Notes: generated from the sequence alone by a model not told the origin. A DNA stretch of 64,000 nucleotides from Prorocentrum cordatum (GCA_963575745.1 CAUYUJ010018616.1:445680-509679); one strand, 5' to 3'. Positions 39,574-49,998 are shown, numbered from the stretch's first letter. Numbers and translations: made by a program.

Positions 39574-40906
39574 ATTAGCCTGGCGAAGGACCCAACCATA
39601 CTCAATTGTGAACACCGCAATTGCGAATGTATTCTTCGGTGGCGCTCCCCATGGGGTCACGAACCGTATGAGGGGTGTGCCGAATTGTGTGGTAGGGTAC
39701 AGAACACGAACGGAAACGATAGGTCTGAGTATGAAAGCTTGAGCGCGGGCGAGTCTAAGCGCGAGTGAGTCTGATTCTGAATGCAGATGCGTGCGATTCA
39801 TTCTATTTGCATGACTGCGAGCATGGAGACGCCTAGTGTAAAAGCATACGACTGTGAATGGTTTGGGTCTGCCTGAATCTGAGAGCTCGTGACACGGAGC
39901 ATAGCCTCCGCAAGGAGTTTTCCTGGGAACCCCGACGGCAACGCCCGCGCGCCGCGACGCCCATGTCGGCACGCCCCACACGAGGATCGCGCACGCTTCC
40001 TCCCCTTGTTGTCCCTTCCTCTTTGCCCGTGCACTCCAAAGTTCAAGGCTGCGGGCGCCGCGCTACGCGCAGGTCGGACGTCGACGACGGACGACGACAA
40101 CGAAGAAGTCTGCCCTAGGGAAGCTGTCGGGACCACCAGTTCCTTATGGGGCCACGAAACGTGTGAGGGGTGTGCCGAATTGGGTGTGCGGGACGCATGC
40201 GGGCGGCGGCACTGGGGCCTTCGGTGCAGGTCCCTGTGGGGCCACGAAACGTGTGAGGGGTGTGCCGAATTTGGTGTGCGGGACGCACGCGGGCGGCGGC
40301 ACTGGGGCCTTCCGTGGCCGAATTGGGTATGCGGGACGCATGCGGGCGGCGGCACTGGGGCCTTCGGTGGAGCTCCCTATGGGGCCACGAAACGTGTGAG
40401 GGGTGTGCCGAAGTGGGTGTGGGGACGCACGCGGACGGCGGCACTGGGGCCTTCGGTGGAGCTCCCTATGAGGCCACGAAACGTGTGAGGGGTGTGCCGA
40501 AGTGGGTGTGCGGGACGCATGCGGGCGGCGGCACTGGGGCCTTCGGTGGAGCTCCCTCTGGGGCCACGAAACGTGTGAGGGGTGTGCCGAATTGGGTGTG
40601 CGGGACGCATGCGGGCGGCGGCACTGGGGCCTTCGGTGGAGCTCCCTATGAGGCCACGAAACGTGTGAGGGCTGTGCCGAATTGGGTGTGCGGGACGCAT
40701 GCGGCCGGCAGCACTGGGGCCTTCGGTGGAGCTCCCTATGGGGCCGCGAAACTTATGAGGGGTGATGGTGCTGATGACGGCGATGATGATGACGATGATG
40801 GTGATGATTACGGGTGAGAGGAGGAGGGAGGGGGGGAAGGAGGATGAGGGAGGACGCGGGGCGCTGTCTCTTCAAAACGAGGACCCAACACCACAGGATG
40901 GTTGGG
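39574..40906 (+). mobile_element. Satellite-bearing element H, copy H2
   Basis: Leader ATTAGCCTGGCGAAGGACCC at 39,574, one degenerate unit (39,640-39,705), about 430 bases of unrelated sequence, then seven units at 40,136-40,760, a GAT/GGA-rich tail, TCTCTTCAAAACGAGGACCC and GGATGGTTGGG ending at 40,906. Units here are about 90 bases, 13 longer than in H1 and H3 through an extra GTGTGAGGGGTGTGCCGAA-type segment. The 430-base stretch may be an insertion. Confidence 0.75.
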
Positions 40907-41254
40907 AACAGTGGAATCAAAAACTCAACTGTTGACATTATGTGTAAAAGACACAGCGCGGAGAAGGCCAGGCATCTTCCCGACGGAGACATGCGAAAGA
41001 GGAGAGTAGTACTCATATTGTCTAATTGTGGAGGTGGAGGAAGAGGTGCTCCGAGAACTTGCCTCCAAGATGGCTGAAGAGAACTGAAGACGGTTGAAGG
41101 TGGCCCCCACCATGCCTCCAAGAGGCCCCTAGAGGGCCACAGTACGGCCCCATTTGATTTCGGAACACCCTCGGGACCCCCCCCCAAAAAAGCCGAAGGA
41201 AAATCAATAACTTGCCCATTGGCACCTATTTGCTTCCGATGGGCTTTTGACGCC

Positions 41255-41530
41255 TCCAGGCTGGGCTGGCTGGGGGGGAGGGCGGTGCCGGGGCCGTGCG
41301 TGTGTGCCGAAATAGACTTGACGGGGCTGAGGGGGCGCGCTGGTTGACGGGTGAGGAGGAGCTGGGCTGGCTGAGGCGGCGGGGGATGGTGCCGGGGCCA
41401 TGCGCGAGTGCCGAAATAAAATGGTCGGGGCGGAGGGAGCGCGCTGGCTGGGGAGAGAGGGGGAGCTGGGCTGGCTGGGAGGGGGGCGGGCGGGCGGCGC
41501 TGGCGATGTGCGTGCATGTCGAAGCAAATG
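41255..41530 (+). repeat. Minisatellite N, first block
   Basis: About 2.5 units of ~100 bases: GAGCTGGGCTGGCTG, CGGTGCCGGGGCCGTGCG, TGCCGAAATA, ATGGTCGGGGCGGAGGG and GCGCGCTGGCTGGGG. The array continues at 42,140-42,559 and 43,970-44,475. Confidence 0.75.
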
Positions 41531-41757
41531 GTCGTCAGGGCTCCCTACACCTGGACACGCTAGACCAGGACATCCAACATACCTTGAAATGAATGTTTCC
41601 CGACGGTGGCACGCAAAAAAACTGCACAGCACAAGAAGGTGGCACGGACAAAAAACTGCATTGCAACATTCTCGGAATAAGCCCGGACAAAGGCCATGAA
41701 AGCCTGCGAAACCTCCCCCTAGACCCAGAGAAAGACCCGAATCCTGCATCGGGGAGA

Positions 41758-41946
41758 CGTAAGACCCGGATACGGGGGACTCGGAAATCCCCGACGAGGT
41801 CGTCAAAAAAATGACGAGGCCGAGCCTGGATTTTGACGAGGCCTCCCGCTGCAGACATCCCACGAAACTCCTCCTCGTCAAAATCCGAGGCGCGGTCGTC
41901 AAAAAACGATGGCGAACCCGAGTCCTGGCAAACCCGGGTCTTACGC
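41758..41946. mobile_element. Foldback repeat E, copy E2
   Basis: Inverted ends CGTAAGACCCGG and CCGGGTCTTACG. The inner hairpin ATTTTGACGAGG / CCTCGTCAAAAT is nearly perfect here. It agrees with E1 (29,081-29,270) over its whole length. E2 lies between blocks of minisatellite N, as a likely insertion. The surrounding 41,530-41,758 and 41,946-42,140 hold no gene. Confidence 0.7.
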
Positions 41947-42139
41947 TCCCCCGACTGCAGTGCAACAGCAGAAGAATGCACTGGACGACCAAGCGCAGCA
42001 AAAAAAATGCACTGGACGACCACAAACTGACTTTGCAACAAAGCGTGTCGTTTTCCCGACTTGCCAGTGTTCTGGTTAGTCTTTCTCCTGGTCTCGGGGG
42101 GGCTGCTGTCGGCGAAGGGGGCGCGCCAGAAATGGGGCG

Positions 42140-42559
42140 AGGGAGAGCTGGGCTGGCTGAGGGGAGAGGCGCTGCTTGTGCCGAAATCAAGTGGTCGGGG
42201 CGGAGGGGGCGCGCTGGCCAGTGGATGCTGGCTGGGGGGGGGGCGGTGCTGGCGCCGTGCACGCGTGCCGAAATAAGAAATGGTCGGGGCAGGGGAGTCG
42301 CGCTGGCTGGGGGGACTTCTGCAAGATCCGGCGCTTGACCCCCATTGGCATTGACCACCGTCTCTTGAGCCCCGAGCCGGGCTGGCTGGGAGGTGGTGGG
42401 CGGTGCCGGCGCCGTGCGCGCGTGCCCAGATACGTGGTCGTGGCCAAAGGGGCCGCGCGGACCGTGGGGCGAGGAGGAGCTGAGCCGACTGGGGGCGGCG
42501 CGGTGCGCGAGCCGTGCGTGCGCTCCAGAATGCAATGGTCGGGGATGATGGGGCGCGCG
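42140..42559 (+). repeat. Minisatellite N, second block, with repeat M copy M2
   Basis: Three to four further ~100-base units, interrupted by CTGCAAGATCCGGCGCTTGA to GTCTCTTGAGCCCCGAGC (42,308-42,375), which matches M1 at 28,537-28,596. The array is cut at 42,560 by MITE I2 within the GGCGCGCG of a unit. Confidence 0.75.
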
Positions 42560-43969
42560 TTAGGTCGGGCATGTCCCCCTACAGGGGGATTTTGGACGAA
42601 CAATTGAAAATACCCCAAAACATATTCAGAATTATCCTGGCGAAGGTCCCAACCATATGCAATTGTGGGTACCGTAATTGTGAATATCTGCTTCGGTGAA
42701 GCTCCCTATGGGGCCACGAAGCGCTGCACTGGGCGGGGGGGAACGCTGTGCTGTGTGGGTGGTGTGCCGAATTGGGCTTCCAGGACGCATGCGGACGGTC
42801 CCACTGAGGGCTTCGGTGGAGCTCCCATGGGGCCACGAAGCGCTCTACTGAGTGAGTGAAAATGCCAAGTGGGGTTACCGGGACGCATGCGGACGGTCCC
42901 ACTGGGGGCTTCGGTGGAGCCCCCTATGGGGCCACGAAACGCTGCACTGCGCGGGTGAAAATGCCAAATTACATGTCCCGGACGCATGCGGACGGTGGCA
43001 CTGTGGCCTTGGGTGGAGCCCCCTATGGGGCCACGAAGCGCTGCACTGGGTGGGTGAAGATGCCAAATTGGGCTTCTGGGACGCATGCGGACGGGGGCAC
43101 TGGGGCCTTCGGTGGAGCTCCCTATGGGGCCACGAAACGCTGTACTGGGTGGGTGAAGCGCAGGGAGGAGTGGGAGGGCCACGAAACGCTGTACTGGGTG
43201 TGCGGGACGCATGCGGACGATAGCGCTGGGACCTTCGGTGGGGCTGCCTATGGGGCCACGAAGCGGTGTACTGGGTTTGCGGGACGCATGCGGACGGTAG
43301 CACTGGGACCTTCGGTGGGGCTCCCTATGGGGCCACGAAACGGTGTACTGGGTGGGTGAAACGCAGCGAGGAGGGGGAGGGGGGCCACGAACGCTGTACT
43401 GCGCGTGCGGGACGCATGCGGACGGTAGCACTGGGGCCTTCGGTGGAGCTCCCTATGGGGCCACGAAACGCTGTACTGGGTGTGCGGGGCGCATGCGAAC
43501 CGTAGCACTGGGACCTTCGGTGGAGCTCCCTATGGGGCCACGAAACGCTGCACTGGGTGTGCGGGGCGCACGCGGACGGTAGCACTGGGGCCTTCGGTGG
43601 AGCTCCCTATGGGGCCACGAAACGGTATACTGGGTGTGCGGGACGCATGCGGACGGTAGCACTGGGACCTTCGGTGGGGCTCCCAGTGGGGCCACGAAAC
43701 GCTGTACTGGGTGGGTGAAACGCAGGGAGGAGGGGGAGGAGGGCCACGAAACGCTGTACTGGGTGTGCGGGACGCATGCGGACGGTGGAGGAGGAGGGGG
43801 AAGAGGAGGAGAGAAGGAGAACGCGGGGACCCTCTCTTCAAAACGAAGACCCAACACCACAGGATGGTTTGGAAATATCCAGAAGTAGCCAGAAAATTAT
43901 CAAAACAAATCGTCCCCAGACTATTTTTTAAGCTATTCTTGAATCTGTAAAGGGACAGGCCCGACTTAA
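42560..43969. mobile_element. MITE I, copy I2, containing element H3
   Basis: Left arm TTAGGTCGGGCATGTCCCCC, right arm GGGACAGGCCCGACTTAA. The exact octamer GGCGCGCG flanks it (42,552-42,559 and 43,970-43,977). After removal of H3 the remainder is about 170 AT-rich bases comparable with I1 and I3; shared interior words are GGGGGATTTTGGACGAA and AGACTAT. Confidence 0.85.
42631..43872 (+). mobile_element. Satellite-bearing element H, copy H3 (about 14 units)
   Basis: Leader ATTATCCTGGCGAAGGTCCC, then 77-base units to about 43,785, a GGA-rich tail, CTCTCTTCAAAACGAAGACC and GGATGGTTTGG. Units share TATGGGGCCACGAAACGCTG, GACGCATGCGGACGG and CCTTCGGTGGAGC. Several units are truncated and joined through a GCAGGGAGGAGTGGGAGG-like spacer (43,160, 43,370, 43,725). 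AATTATCC before and AAATATCC after it could be a diverged 8-base duplication. Overlapping open frames on both strands are repeat artefacts. Confidence 0.8.
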
Positions 43970-44475
43970 GGCGCGCGGGCTGGGGGGAGAGGGGGAACTT
44001 GGCTGCCTTGGGGGGGGGGCGGGCGGCGCCGGCGCCGTGCGTGCGTGCCGAAACAAGGAGTCGTGGTAGAGGGGACGCACAGAATGGGGGGCGAGGGAGA
44101 GCTGGGTTGGCCGGCGGGGGGGAGCGGTGCAAGTGCCGTCGTGCGTATGTGCCGAAACAACATGGTCGTGACGGAGGGGGTGCGCTGGCTAGTGGGTGAG
44201 GAGCTGGGCTGGCTGGGGGGGGCGCGGTGCCAGTGCCGTGCGCGCGTGCAAGAATAAAATGGTCGGGGCGGAGGGGGCGCGCTGGCTGGGAGGCGAGGGG
44301 GAGCTGGGCTGGCTGGTCGGGGTGTGGGCGGTGCCAGTGCTGTGCGCGCGTGCCGAAATGCGTGATGGCGGAGGGGGCGCGCTGGCTGGGGGAAGAGGGA
44401 GAGCTGGGCTGGCTGGGGGGCTGGGGGTGGGGAGGCGGTGCCGGTGCCGGGCGCGCGCGCCGAAACAAAGTGGTC
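43970..44475 (+). repeat. Minisatellite N, third block (about 5 units)
   Basis: The array resumes right after the target duplication of I2, with units such as GGGGGAGCTGGGCTGGCTG, GTGCCAGTGCCGTGCGCGCG and AAAATGGTCGGGGCGGAGG. It ends near 44,475. From 44,480 to 44,980 there is no gene; 44,700-44,880 is CA-rich single-copy-looking DNA. Confidence 0.8.
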
Positions 44476-45060
44476 GGAGCTCGAGACATCCTGTGCAGGA
44501 TAGCTAGAAGCCCAAGCAAGGACCCAAGAAAACCCAGAGAGGCCTCCAAGACGGCCGCCGAAGGCGGCCGCCTGCCAAGATGGTCCCATATGGTCCGGGC
44601 GGGCCTCAGACCTCCAAGAATGACCAAAAGGCCTGGAATGAAACCCAAGCTATGAAAAATATTGCCCCTCCCTAGTGTCTCCCCCTTTTCGTTTCCGCAC
44701 CAGCTGGGTGAGCATGCAACCAAACAAAACCACATCAGTACACAGCGGACTAGCATGGAAACACAACGCATGCAGCAGACACACGCATCTCTTACACATG
44801 ACGCAACATGCGCACACACCATGCATAAAGGACACGCGTAACGACCATTCACAAGCAATGCCGTAACATAGCACGCTGTAGGGTCACACGCGACTGACTT
44901 CCGAACCACTCGTTGCAGCTACGTGCTGAGGATCGCCCAGAACAGCACTTTGTTCCACAGCGTGGACCCCTTTCCCGAGCATGTCTTTCCATCGCCGAGC
45001 GCTTTTGTTGACGGTCCAGCGCCGATCTCAGAAATCCGCGCGGACTTCGGGACGTTTATT

Positions 45061-45257
45061 CCCCAACCAGTGCACTGAAAGGGTCCTAGCAAAAATTGAA
45101 AGATCTGGCGAAAGCATCCCGCCGATTTTGGTGGCCGGCTGGGTTCCCAGGTTCCCGGTTCCGGGTTCCCGGGACCCATGGTTGTTGGTTCCGGGCCGAT
45201 TTCGGTGGGTTCCGGGTCTCCCTGTTGTATCGATCAAACCATCCATGGACTGGAGTT
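45061..45257. mobile_element. Element L, copy L2
   Basis: It begins CCCCAACCAGTGCACTGAAA and continues GGGTCCTAGC, TTTGGTGG-type words, GGTTCCCGGTTCCGGGTTCC, GGGCCGATTTCGGTGGGTTC, ATCGATCAAACCATCCA and TTCTTCTCTGGTGTGATC, in step with L1. Arms are more diverged than in L1. Upstream sequence (44,930-45,050) has a protein-like frame (FHSVDPFPEHVFPSPSAF), so it may also have entered coding DNA. Confidence 0.65.
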
Positions 45258-45289
45258 CTTCTCTGGTGTGATCGTTATGCCGCTCTCTG

Positions 45290-46049
45290 TTCCTCCACAG
45301 CGACGGACATCGTCGCCGTCTGACGCCCGTCGCCGAAGCAGACGAGAGGCGCCCCCGCAGGCCTCAGCTCCTTCACGTCGCCCGACTCGAACGAGCAGGG
45401 GCCACGCGACACCCCGACGTCGACGGGGTCCTGGCGCGGCGCGAGCGGCTGGCTGTCTCTGCGGCAGGCTCAGTGGCCCGTGGCGACTCGCGCGCTGGCT
45501 TCCGACACCTCGGGGCGCTCCTTCAGTCCCTGAGATTATGGCGCCCCTCTTGGTTTCGCAACGGGCGACTTCGCCTTGTTTCGGGATCCAGAATCATTAC
45601 GCATCTATCCGGCTCGAAACCTTCCGCACACAGGTTGAATCGTGATTTTTGGCGATGTTGCAACTTCCCTAGCAACTTCGGATCCCAAGAGTCCCATCGC
45701 GCATACTATCCGTGTCGAATCCGCGTCCAGTCCAACACCACGTGGCTCATTCGGTTACACGCAGGAGTGGCCCTAGGCAAGAGTGACCTTTGGTGCGCGG
45801 CTTTTTGGGGGCCGCGGGGGGACCAAACTCAAGCGCGCAAGACGCTACTACCGCATCGCGTTCGGCGATCGGGGGACCCCTTGGGCCCGCACCAAAGGTC
45901 ACTCTGGCGAAAGCTCACTCTTGTGTAGCCGACTCAGTCAGCCTCGACTGGTCGTGGCTATCCGACAGCACAGATCGTTCGACGTCGGCCCATTCCGGGC
46001 CACTGGCGGCTTTCGACGCTGAACGCTCCCGCCACACGAACCTACAACC
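45290..46049. other. Unassigned stretch with protein-like plus frame
   Basis: A plus frame from about 45,780 (AAGGPNSSAQDATTASRS, KVTLAKAHSCVADSVSLDW) has mixed composition up to the family A target site at 46,050. No family is recognised and other frames are equally open at 45,300-45,500. I make no gene call. Confidence 0.3.
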
Positions 46050-46062
46050 GTATCTGGCCAGC

Positions 46063-46229
46063 CTGGAGGGGCCCGGGGACACACAAATAAACAGAGACAA
46101 CTCCCAGGACTCCCCATCTTTCCCCATCTTTTCTTGAGTGCCGCACTCCCCATCCACCTCCCATCTGTTCCGCATTTTCCCCGGGAGTAGACGCGTCTCT
46201 GTGTCTGTGTGTGCTCTTGCCTCCTGACG
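46063..46229. mobile_element. Family A copy A3, 13-bp target duplication
   Basis: GTATCTGGCCAGC occurs exactly on both sides (46,050-46,062 and 46,230-46,242). Inside, CTGGAGGGGCCCGGGGACAC and ACAAATAAACAGAGAC at the left, and GTGTCTGTGTGTGCTCTTGC then CTCCTGAC at the right, mark family A. The core is more diverged than in A1 and A4. It lies just downstream, in minus sense, of the GH7 exons. Confidence 0.8.
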
Positions 46230-46339
46230 GTATCTGGCCAGCTCCCTGGGCATCCCGAGGGCGCGGCCCTGCCTCGTGGCGTGGAGGCGCCCAGAGACGG
46301 GCCACCGACCAGCCGGCCCTACAGGGTAGAGGAGCGAGA

Positions 46340-46525
46340 AGCTGCGCGCACATGAGCGTCCGGAGGTCCGCACGCGGTTTGGGCCTCCGGGCACCCTCTG
46401 ACCCCTTCCCGAGGGTCGTCGTCAATCGCGCCCTTCTGGCTGTCGAGCCAGTTCATCCTCGAGAGGCCGTCGTCCCAGACGGAGAGGGACATCACCATGC
46501 CGCGGGCGATGGCCTCGCCCATGGC
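46340..46525 (-). CDS. GH7 (cellobiohydrolase/endoglucanase family) gene, downstream exon
   Basis: GH7 enzymes cleave beta-1,4-glucan chains of cellulose; dinoflagellates make cellulosic thecal plates and are known to carry GH7 cellulases. Reading down the minus strand: AMGEAIARGMVMSLSVWDD, then GLSRMNWLDSQKG, DDDPREGVRGC and CGPPDAHV. This follows the GH7 series G-E-A-L-x-R-G-M-V-L-V-M-S-L-W-D-D, M-L-W-L-D-S, G-V-x-R-G-x-C and S-G-x-P-A-x-V. The exon begins after ...GCGAAG at 46,526 (AG acceptor). Its 3' end is uncertain: similarity fades after PDAHV and a TAG follows. The catalytic E-M-D-I-W-E-A-N block lies further upstream in the family and is not in the window, so this is a partial gene. 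Whether it is intact is unknown. Confidence 0.7.
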
Positions 46526-46859
46526 CTTCGCTGCCGGTTCCGGCACAACAGAAGCGCCCTGCACCTTCGGGGGGCCTTGCGTGTCCAAACCGACTGCGGC
46601 ACCTTCCTGCATCCGCCGCGAGTCCAGCGTGGGCGCGACACGGAGTCGACGCACCTTCGACGCGACAGGCGGCACGATGGGACACACAAGGCCCCTCCGA
46701 AGGTGCAAAGGAACAGAAAGAGCCTCGCCTGTGACTCCTGGCGTCCAGAGTCCAGGAAACGACTACTCGGTGTGATCGAAATCTGCTCGAGACTCAGCTT
46801 GCCTGCAGATCGCGAGGGAATTTCAATCCAACGGGATCCCGGCGAAGGGCTTCCAAGGC
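46526..46859 (-). other. GC-AG intron of the GH7 gene, with an internal inverted repeat
   Basis: In minus sense the intron starts GCCTTGGAAG and ends GCAGCGAAG; both edges carry the repeat AAG-GCC, so the exact cut is ambiguous by a few bases. GC donors and short repeats at both edges are known for dinoflagellate introns. Joining 46,860 to 46,525 keeps phase and gives G-G-M-K-A-M-G-E-A, as expected for GH7. Within the 334 bases, GCACCTTCGG then GGCCTTGCGTGTCC (46,561-46,586) faces its near-exact complement at 46,680-46,706. Confidence 0.7.
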
Positions 46860-46985
46860 CTTCATGCCGCCGCTGGTCTTGAACGTGTCGATCCAGGGGA
46901 CCGACGCGTTTTCCGTCTTGTTCTTGTCCTTGTGGGTTACGTTGAACTTCTTCACCGCCGCCCCGCAGTACTCGTCGCTCAGGGA
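46860..46985 (-). CDS. GH7 gene, upstream exon
   Basis: The minus strand reads SLSDEYCGAAVKKFNVT, then a Lys/Asn-rich insert (HKDKNKTENA), then WIDTFKTSGGMK, matching the GH7 series S-x-T-D-E-F-C-x-x-x-K-x-x-F and F-x-x-x-G-G-L-K that directly precedes M-G-E-A-L. The DEYC cysteine is a conserved disulphide partner in the family. The exon ends at AAG 46,860. Its 5' limit is not certain; CTGAG just before CGACGAG is one possible acceptor (near 46,978). No further GH7 motif is visible up to 47,850, so the next exon is far away or missing. Confidence 0.7.
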
Positions 46986-47857
46986 ATCCGGCCGGGGCCC
47001 CCTGCCGCCCCGAGGCGTGGCTGCCCAGACGGGGCTGGAGCACGTCCGGGGTCCCCAGGGCCCGGCGGAGGATCCCTGGCCTCCACGCCCACTGGCCCGT
47101 CTGCAATGGCTTCTGCTCAATTGCATCTGCGTGGGGCCCCCGCAGGGCCGGGCCGAGGACCCGTGGCCTCTGAGCCCCACTGGCACGATTGCGGTGGATG
47201 GCCGCATCGCTGCAACATTGTCGCCGCGCGGGCAACGCGGAAGCCGCATCGGGCCACATCAGCGAGGCATCCCTTCCTGCTCCACCCTGTGGCGCTGCGG
47301 GCCACGCGCGGGCAGTAGGCCGAGGCGGGATGCACCAGCATACGCTGCAATCTTCGCCGCCCCGATACGCAACACGCAACCCGTAGCGTGTTGACACGGA
47401 GCTGAGCACGCAGACTGAAAGCGTAGGTCTGGAGCGGTGGGTTCGCTAAAACGTGGGCCAACGAATGCCGAACCAACACGCAACGCATTAACACGGACGT
47501 ATCTAACACGGTACGTGTTGCGCTTCAGCACGGGCGTATCAGTGCAACCTAGGCCGCAGTCGTACACAGGTCGCTTGCACTCGAAGCCCCGAGGCCGTGG
47601 AACGGCGCGGAGCGAGTTGAGACAGCGGCGGCTCAACATCGGTCCCTGGACCCCTCCTGGGGTCCAGACGTGGAAGTTCTGCGAGCTGCGCCCAGCCGTC
47701 CAGTGGCGACAAGCCTCTCCCTCCCCGATGGCCAACTGCCGTTTTGCCACAACGCCCCCCCCCTCCGAGTAGAATCCCAGGTGAGGGGCTGGCCAAGGCG
47801 AGCAGACAGGGATACCATCGTCTTCATCATTTGGTATCTCCAAGATTTGGGTCTAGC
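46986..47857. other. No recognisable gene
   Basis: GC-rich to 47,370, then a stretch rich in ACACG and CAACACG words (47,370-47,560), then mixed sequence. In minus sense it would be intron or upstream flank of the GH7 gene. Open frames here show no GH7 motifs. Confidence 0.4.
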
Positions 47858-47891
47858 ATCATCATCATCATCGTCATCATCATCATAATCG

Positions 47892-47946
<55 letters not shown>

Positions 47947-48136
47947 CATCCTCATCCTCATCCTCATCCTCATCCTCATTTGCATCATCATCATCAGCAG
48001 CATCATCATCACCAGCATCATCGTCTTCATCGGCATCATCATCATCACCATCACCATCATCATCTGCACCATCATCATCATCATCATCGACATCATCATC
48101 AGCATCAGCATCATCATCCGCATCGTCATCAGCATC

Positions 48137-48204
<68 letters not shown>

Positions 48205-48308
48205 ATCAGCCTCTCCATCATCATCGCCAGCATCATCAGCAACACCATCACCATCATCATCATCAGCATCATCACCATTTTCATCTGCACTACCATCACT
48301 TCCACCAC

Positions 48309-48344
<36 letters not shown>

Positions 48345-48734
48345 TATCGTCTTCGGCATCATCACCAGCATCAGCATTATCAACATAATCATCACCATGA
48401 GCATCAACATCGTCATCATCAACATCACCATGATCATCATCATCGTCACCATCATCATCATCATCATCACCAGCAGCATTATCATCATCAGCATCATCAT
48501 CTGCATCGCCATCACCATCATCACCATCACAATCACCATCAGTAACATCATCATCGCCACCATCATCAACAACATGATCAGCATCACCACCACCACAATC
48601 AGCATCAGCATCAGCATCATCAACAACATGATCAGCATCACCACCACCACCACCACCACCATCATCATCATCGTCATCATAATCATCGTCACCATCAGCA
48701 TCGTCATCATTATCGTCATCATCACCATCATCTA
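47858..48734. repeat. Long (CAT)n microsatellite
   Basis: About 875 bases of CAT triplets with CAG, CGT, CAC and CCT variants, pure for 40-70 bases at 47,890-47,942 and 48,140-48,205. It is the largest simple repeat in the window. Plus frames read poly-Ile, poly-His and poly-Ser; minus reads poly-Met and poly-Asp. Confidence 0.97.
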
Positions 48735-48790
48735 TGCGGGCGGGCGGGCGCGCGGCGACGCGTCTGGCAGCCGCCCGCAGCTCGACAGAG

Positions 48791-48830
48791 CCCAGGGAGA
48801 GAGAAAGAGAGAGAGAGAGAGAGATAGAGC
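48791..48830. repeat. (GA)n microsatellite
   Basis: Short GA run shortly after the CAT tract. Confidence 0.9.
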
Positions 48831-49187
48831 GACCGCGAGAGGAAACTTTGATGCGGACTGGGCGAGCGCATAACTTGGTCAGGCCATTTCGGGATCAGAG
48901 AAGGACCATTCGCGATGACACCCGAGACCAGCCACGCCCCCTCCCAGCCCCCCCCCTGGTGACGCTGCGATTCGTTGCGGCGTCGTCGGAGAATTAGCCA
49001 CTCGAGAGAAGGCGATTCGTGGACGCTTGCTTGGGAAACATCCCGCGACATGTTGGAGTCGCCCCCCCCTCAAAAAAAAGCAACAAAAACATCCGGGGGG
49101 AACGGACACCTGCCTAGCTAACCAGAGGGTAGAAGGCCCTACCCCGTTCCAGGAGGGGGGGGGTCGAACTGGTGGGCGACTCTACTC

Positions 49188-49755
49188 TAATAGAAGCAAC
49201 CTTAACCAGGCTCGATCCAAGTGTAATAAAATCGTACTCGGCTCGACCCATCTCTACTAGAATCTAAGGATGGACCCAGCACCACTGGGAACCTACTGTG
49301 GCTGGATCCAACTCAAGAGGATCCTACAGGGGCTCGGTCCACCTCGCATAGGATCCTAAGGAGGGTGGATCCAACTCTACAACTCGAAAAGACTTTGTCC
49401 AACCTCTAGTCAATCCTTCTAGGGCTCGAACCAGTTCTATCAAAAACGCACTTGGGTGCATACTGTGATATCATCCTGCTCGGGCTCGATCCACCTCTAC
49501 TAGAAACGAAGGCTCGATCCAGGTCTGATCGAATCCGCCTGGGGCTCGACGCAGTTCTATCAAGACCCTACCAAGGCTGCATCCATCCCTACTGAAATCC
49601 TAGTAAGTCTCGGTCAAGTATACAATGCAATCGGAATCCTACGAGGGCTGGATCCAGCCCTACACGAATCCTACTCGGGCTCGATACAGCCCTCAGAGAC
49701 TCCTACAGTACGGCTCGATCCACATGTAAAAGAATCCTACCAAAGCTCGGTCGTC
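49188..49755. repeat. Degenerate array of ~35-40-bp units
   Basis: About 15 diverged units around GGCTCGATCCA, CTCTACTAG and AATCCTAC, spaced 30-45 bases. The drift is heavy and no two neighbours are identical. No hairpins and no coding. It runs directly into the GTC tract. Confidence 0.75.
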
Positions 49756-49851
49756 GTCGTAGTCGTCGTCGTTGTCGTCGGCGTTGTCGTCGGCGTTGTC
49801 GTTGTCGTCGGCGTTGTCGTTGTCGTTGTCGCTGTCGATGTCGTTGCCGTT

Positions 49852-49915
<64 letters not shown>

Positions 49916-49998
49916 TCGTCGTCATCATCGCCACCGTCGTTTCCGTCGTCATCGTCGTTGTCGTCGTCGCCGTCGTTGTCGTCGTCGTCGCTGCCCGA
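49755..49998. repeat. (GTC)n microsatellite
   Basis: GTC triplets with GTT, GGC and CAT variants; 49,853-49,915 is almost pure. Confidence 0.97.

Noticed and set aside
40136-40760. CRISPR-like regular repeats
   Set aside because: Whole units repeat with no unique spacers, and the context is eukaryotic; it is the H2 satellite.
45780-46022. Possible extra exon near the GH7 gene
   Set aside because: The protein-like frame is on the plus strand, and neither strand shows GH7 motifs there.
47744-48873. Long Ile/His/Ser frames
   Set aside because: They are translations of the CAT microsatellite.
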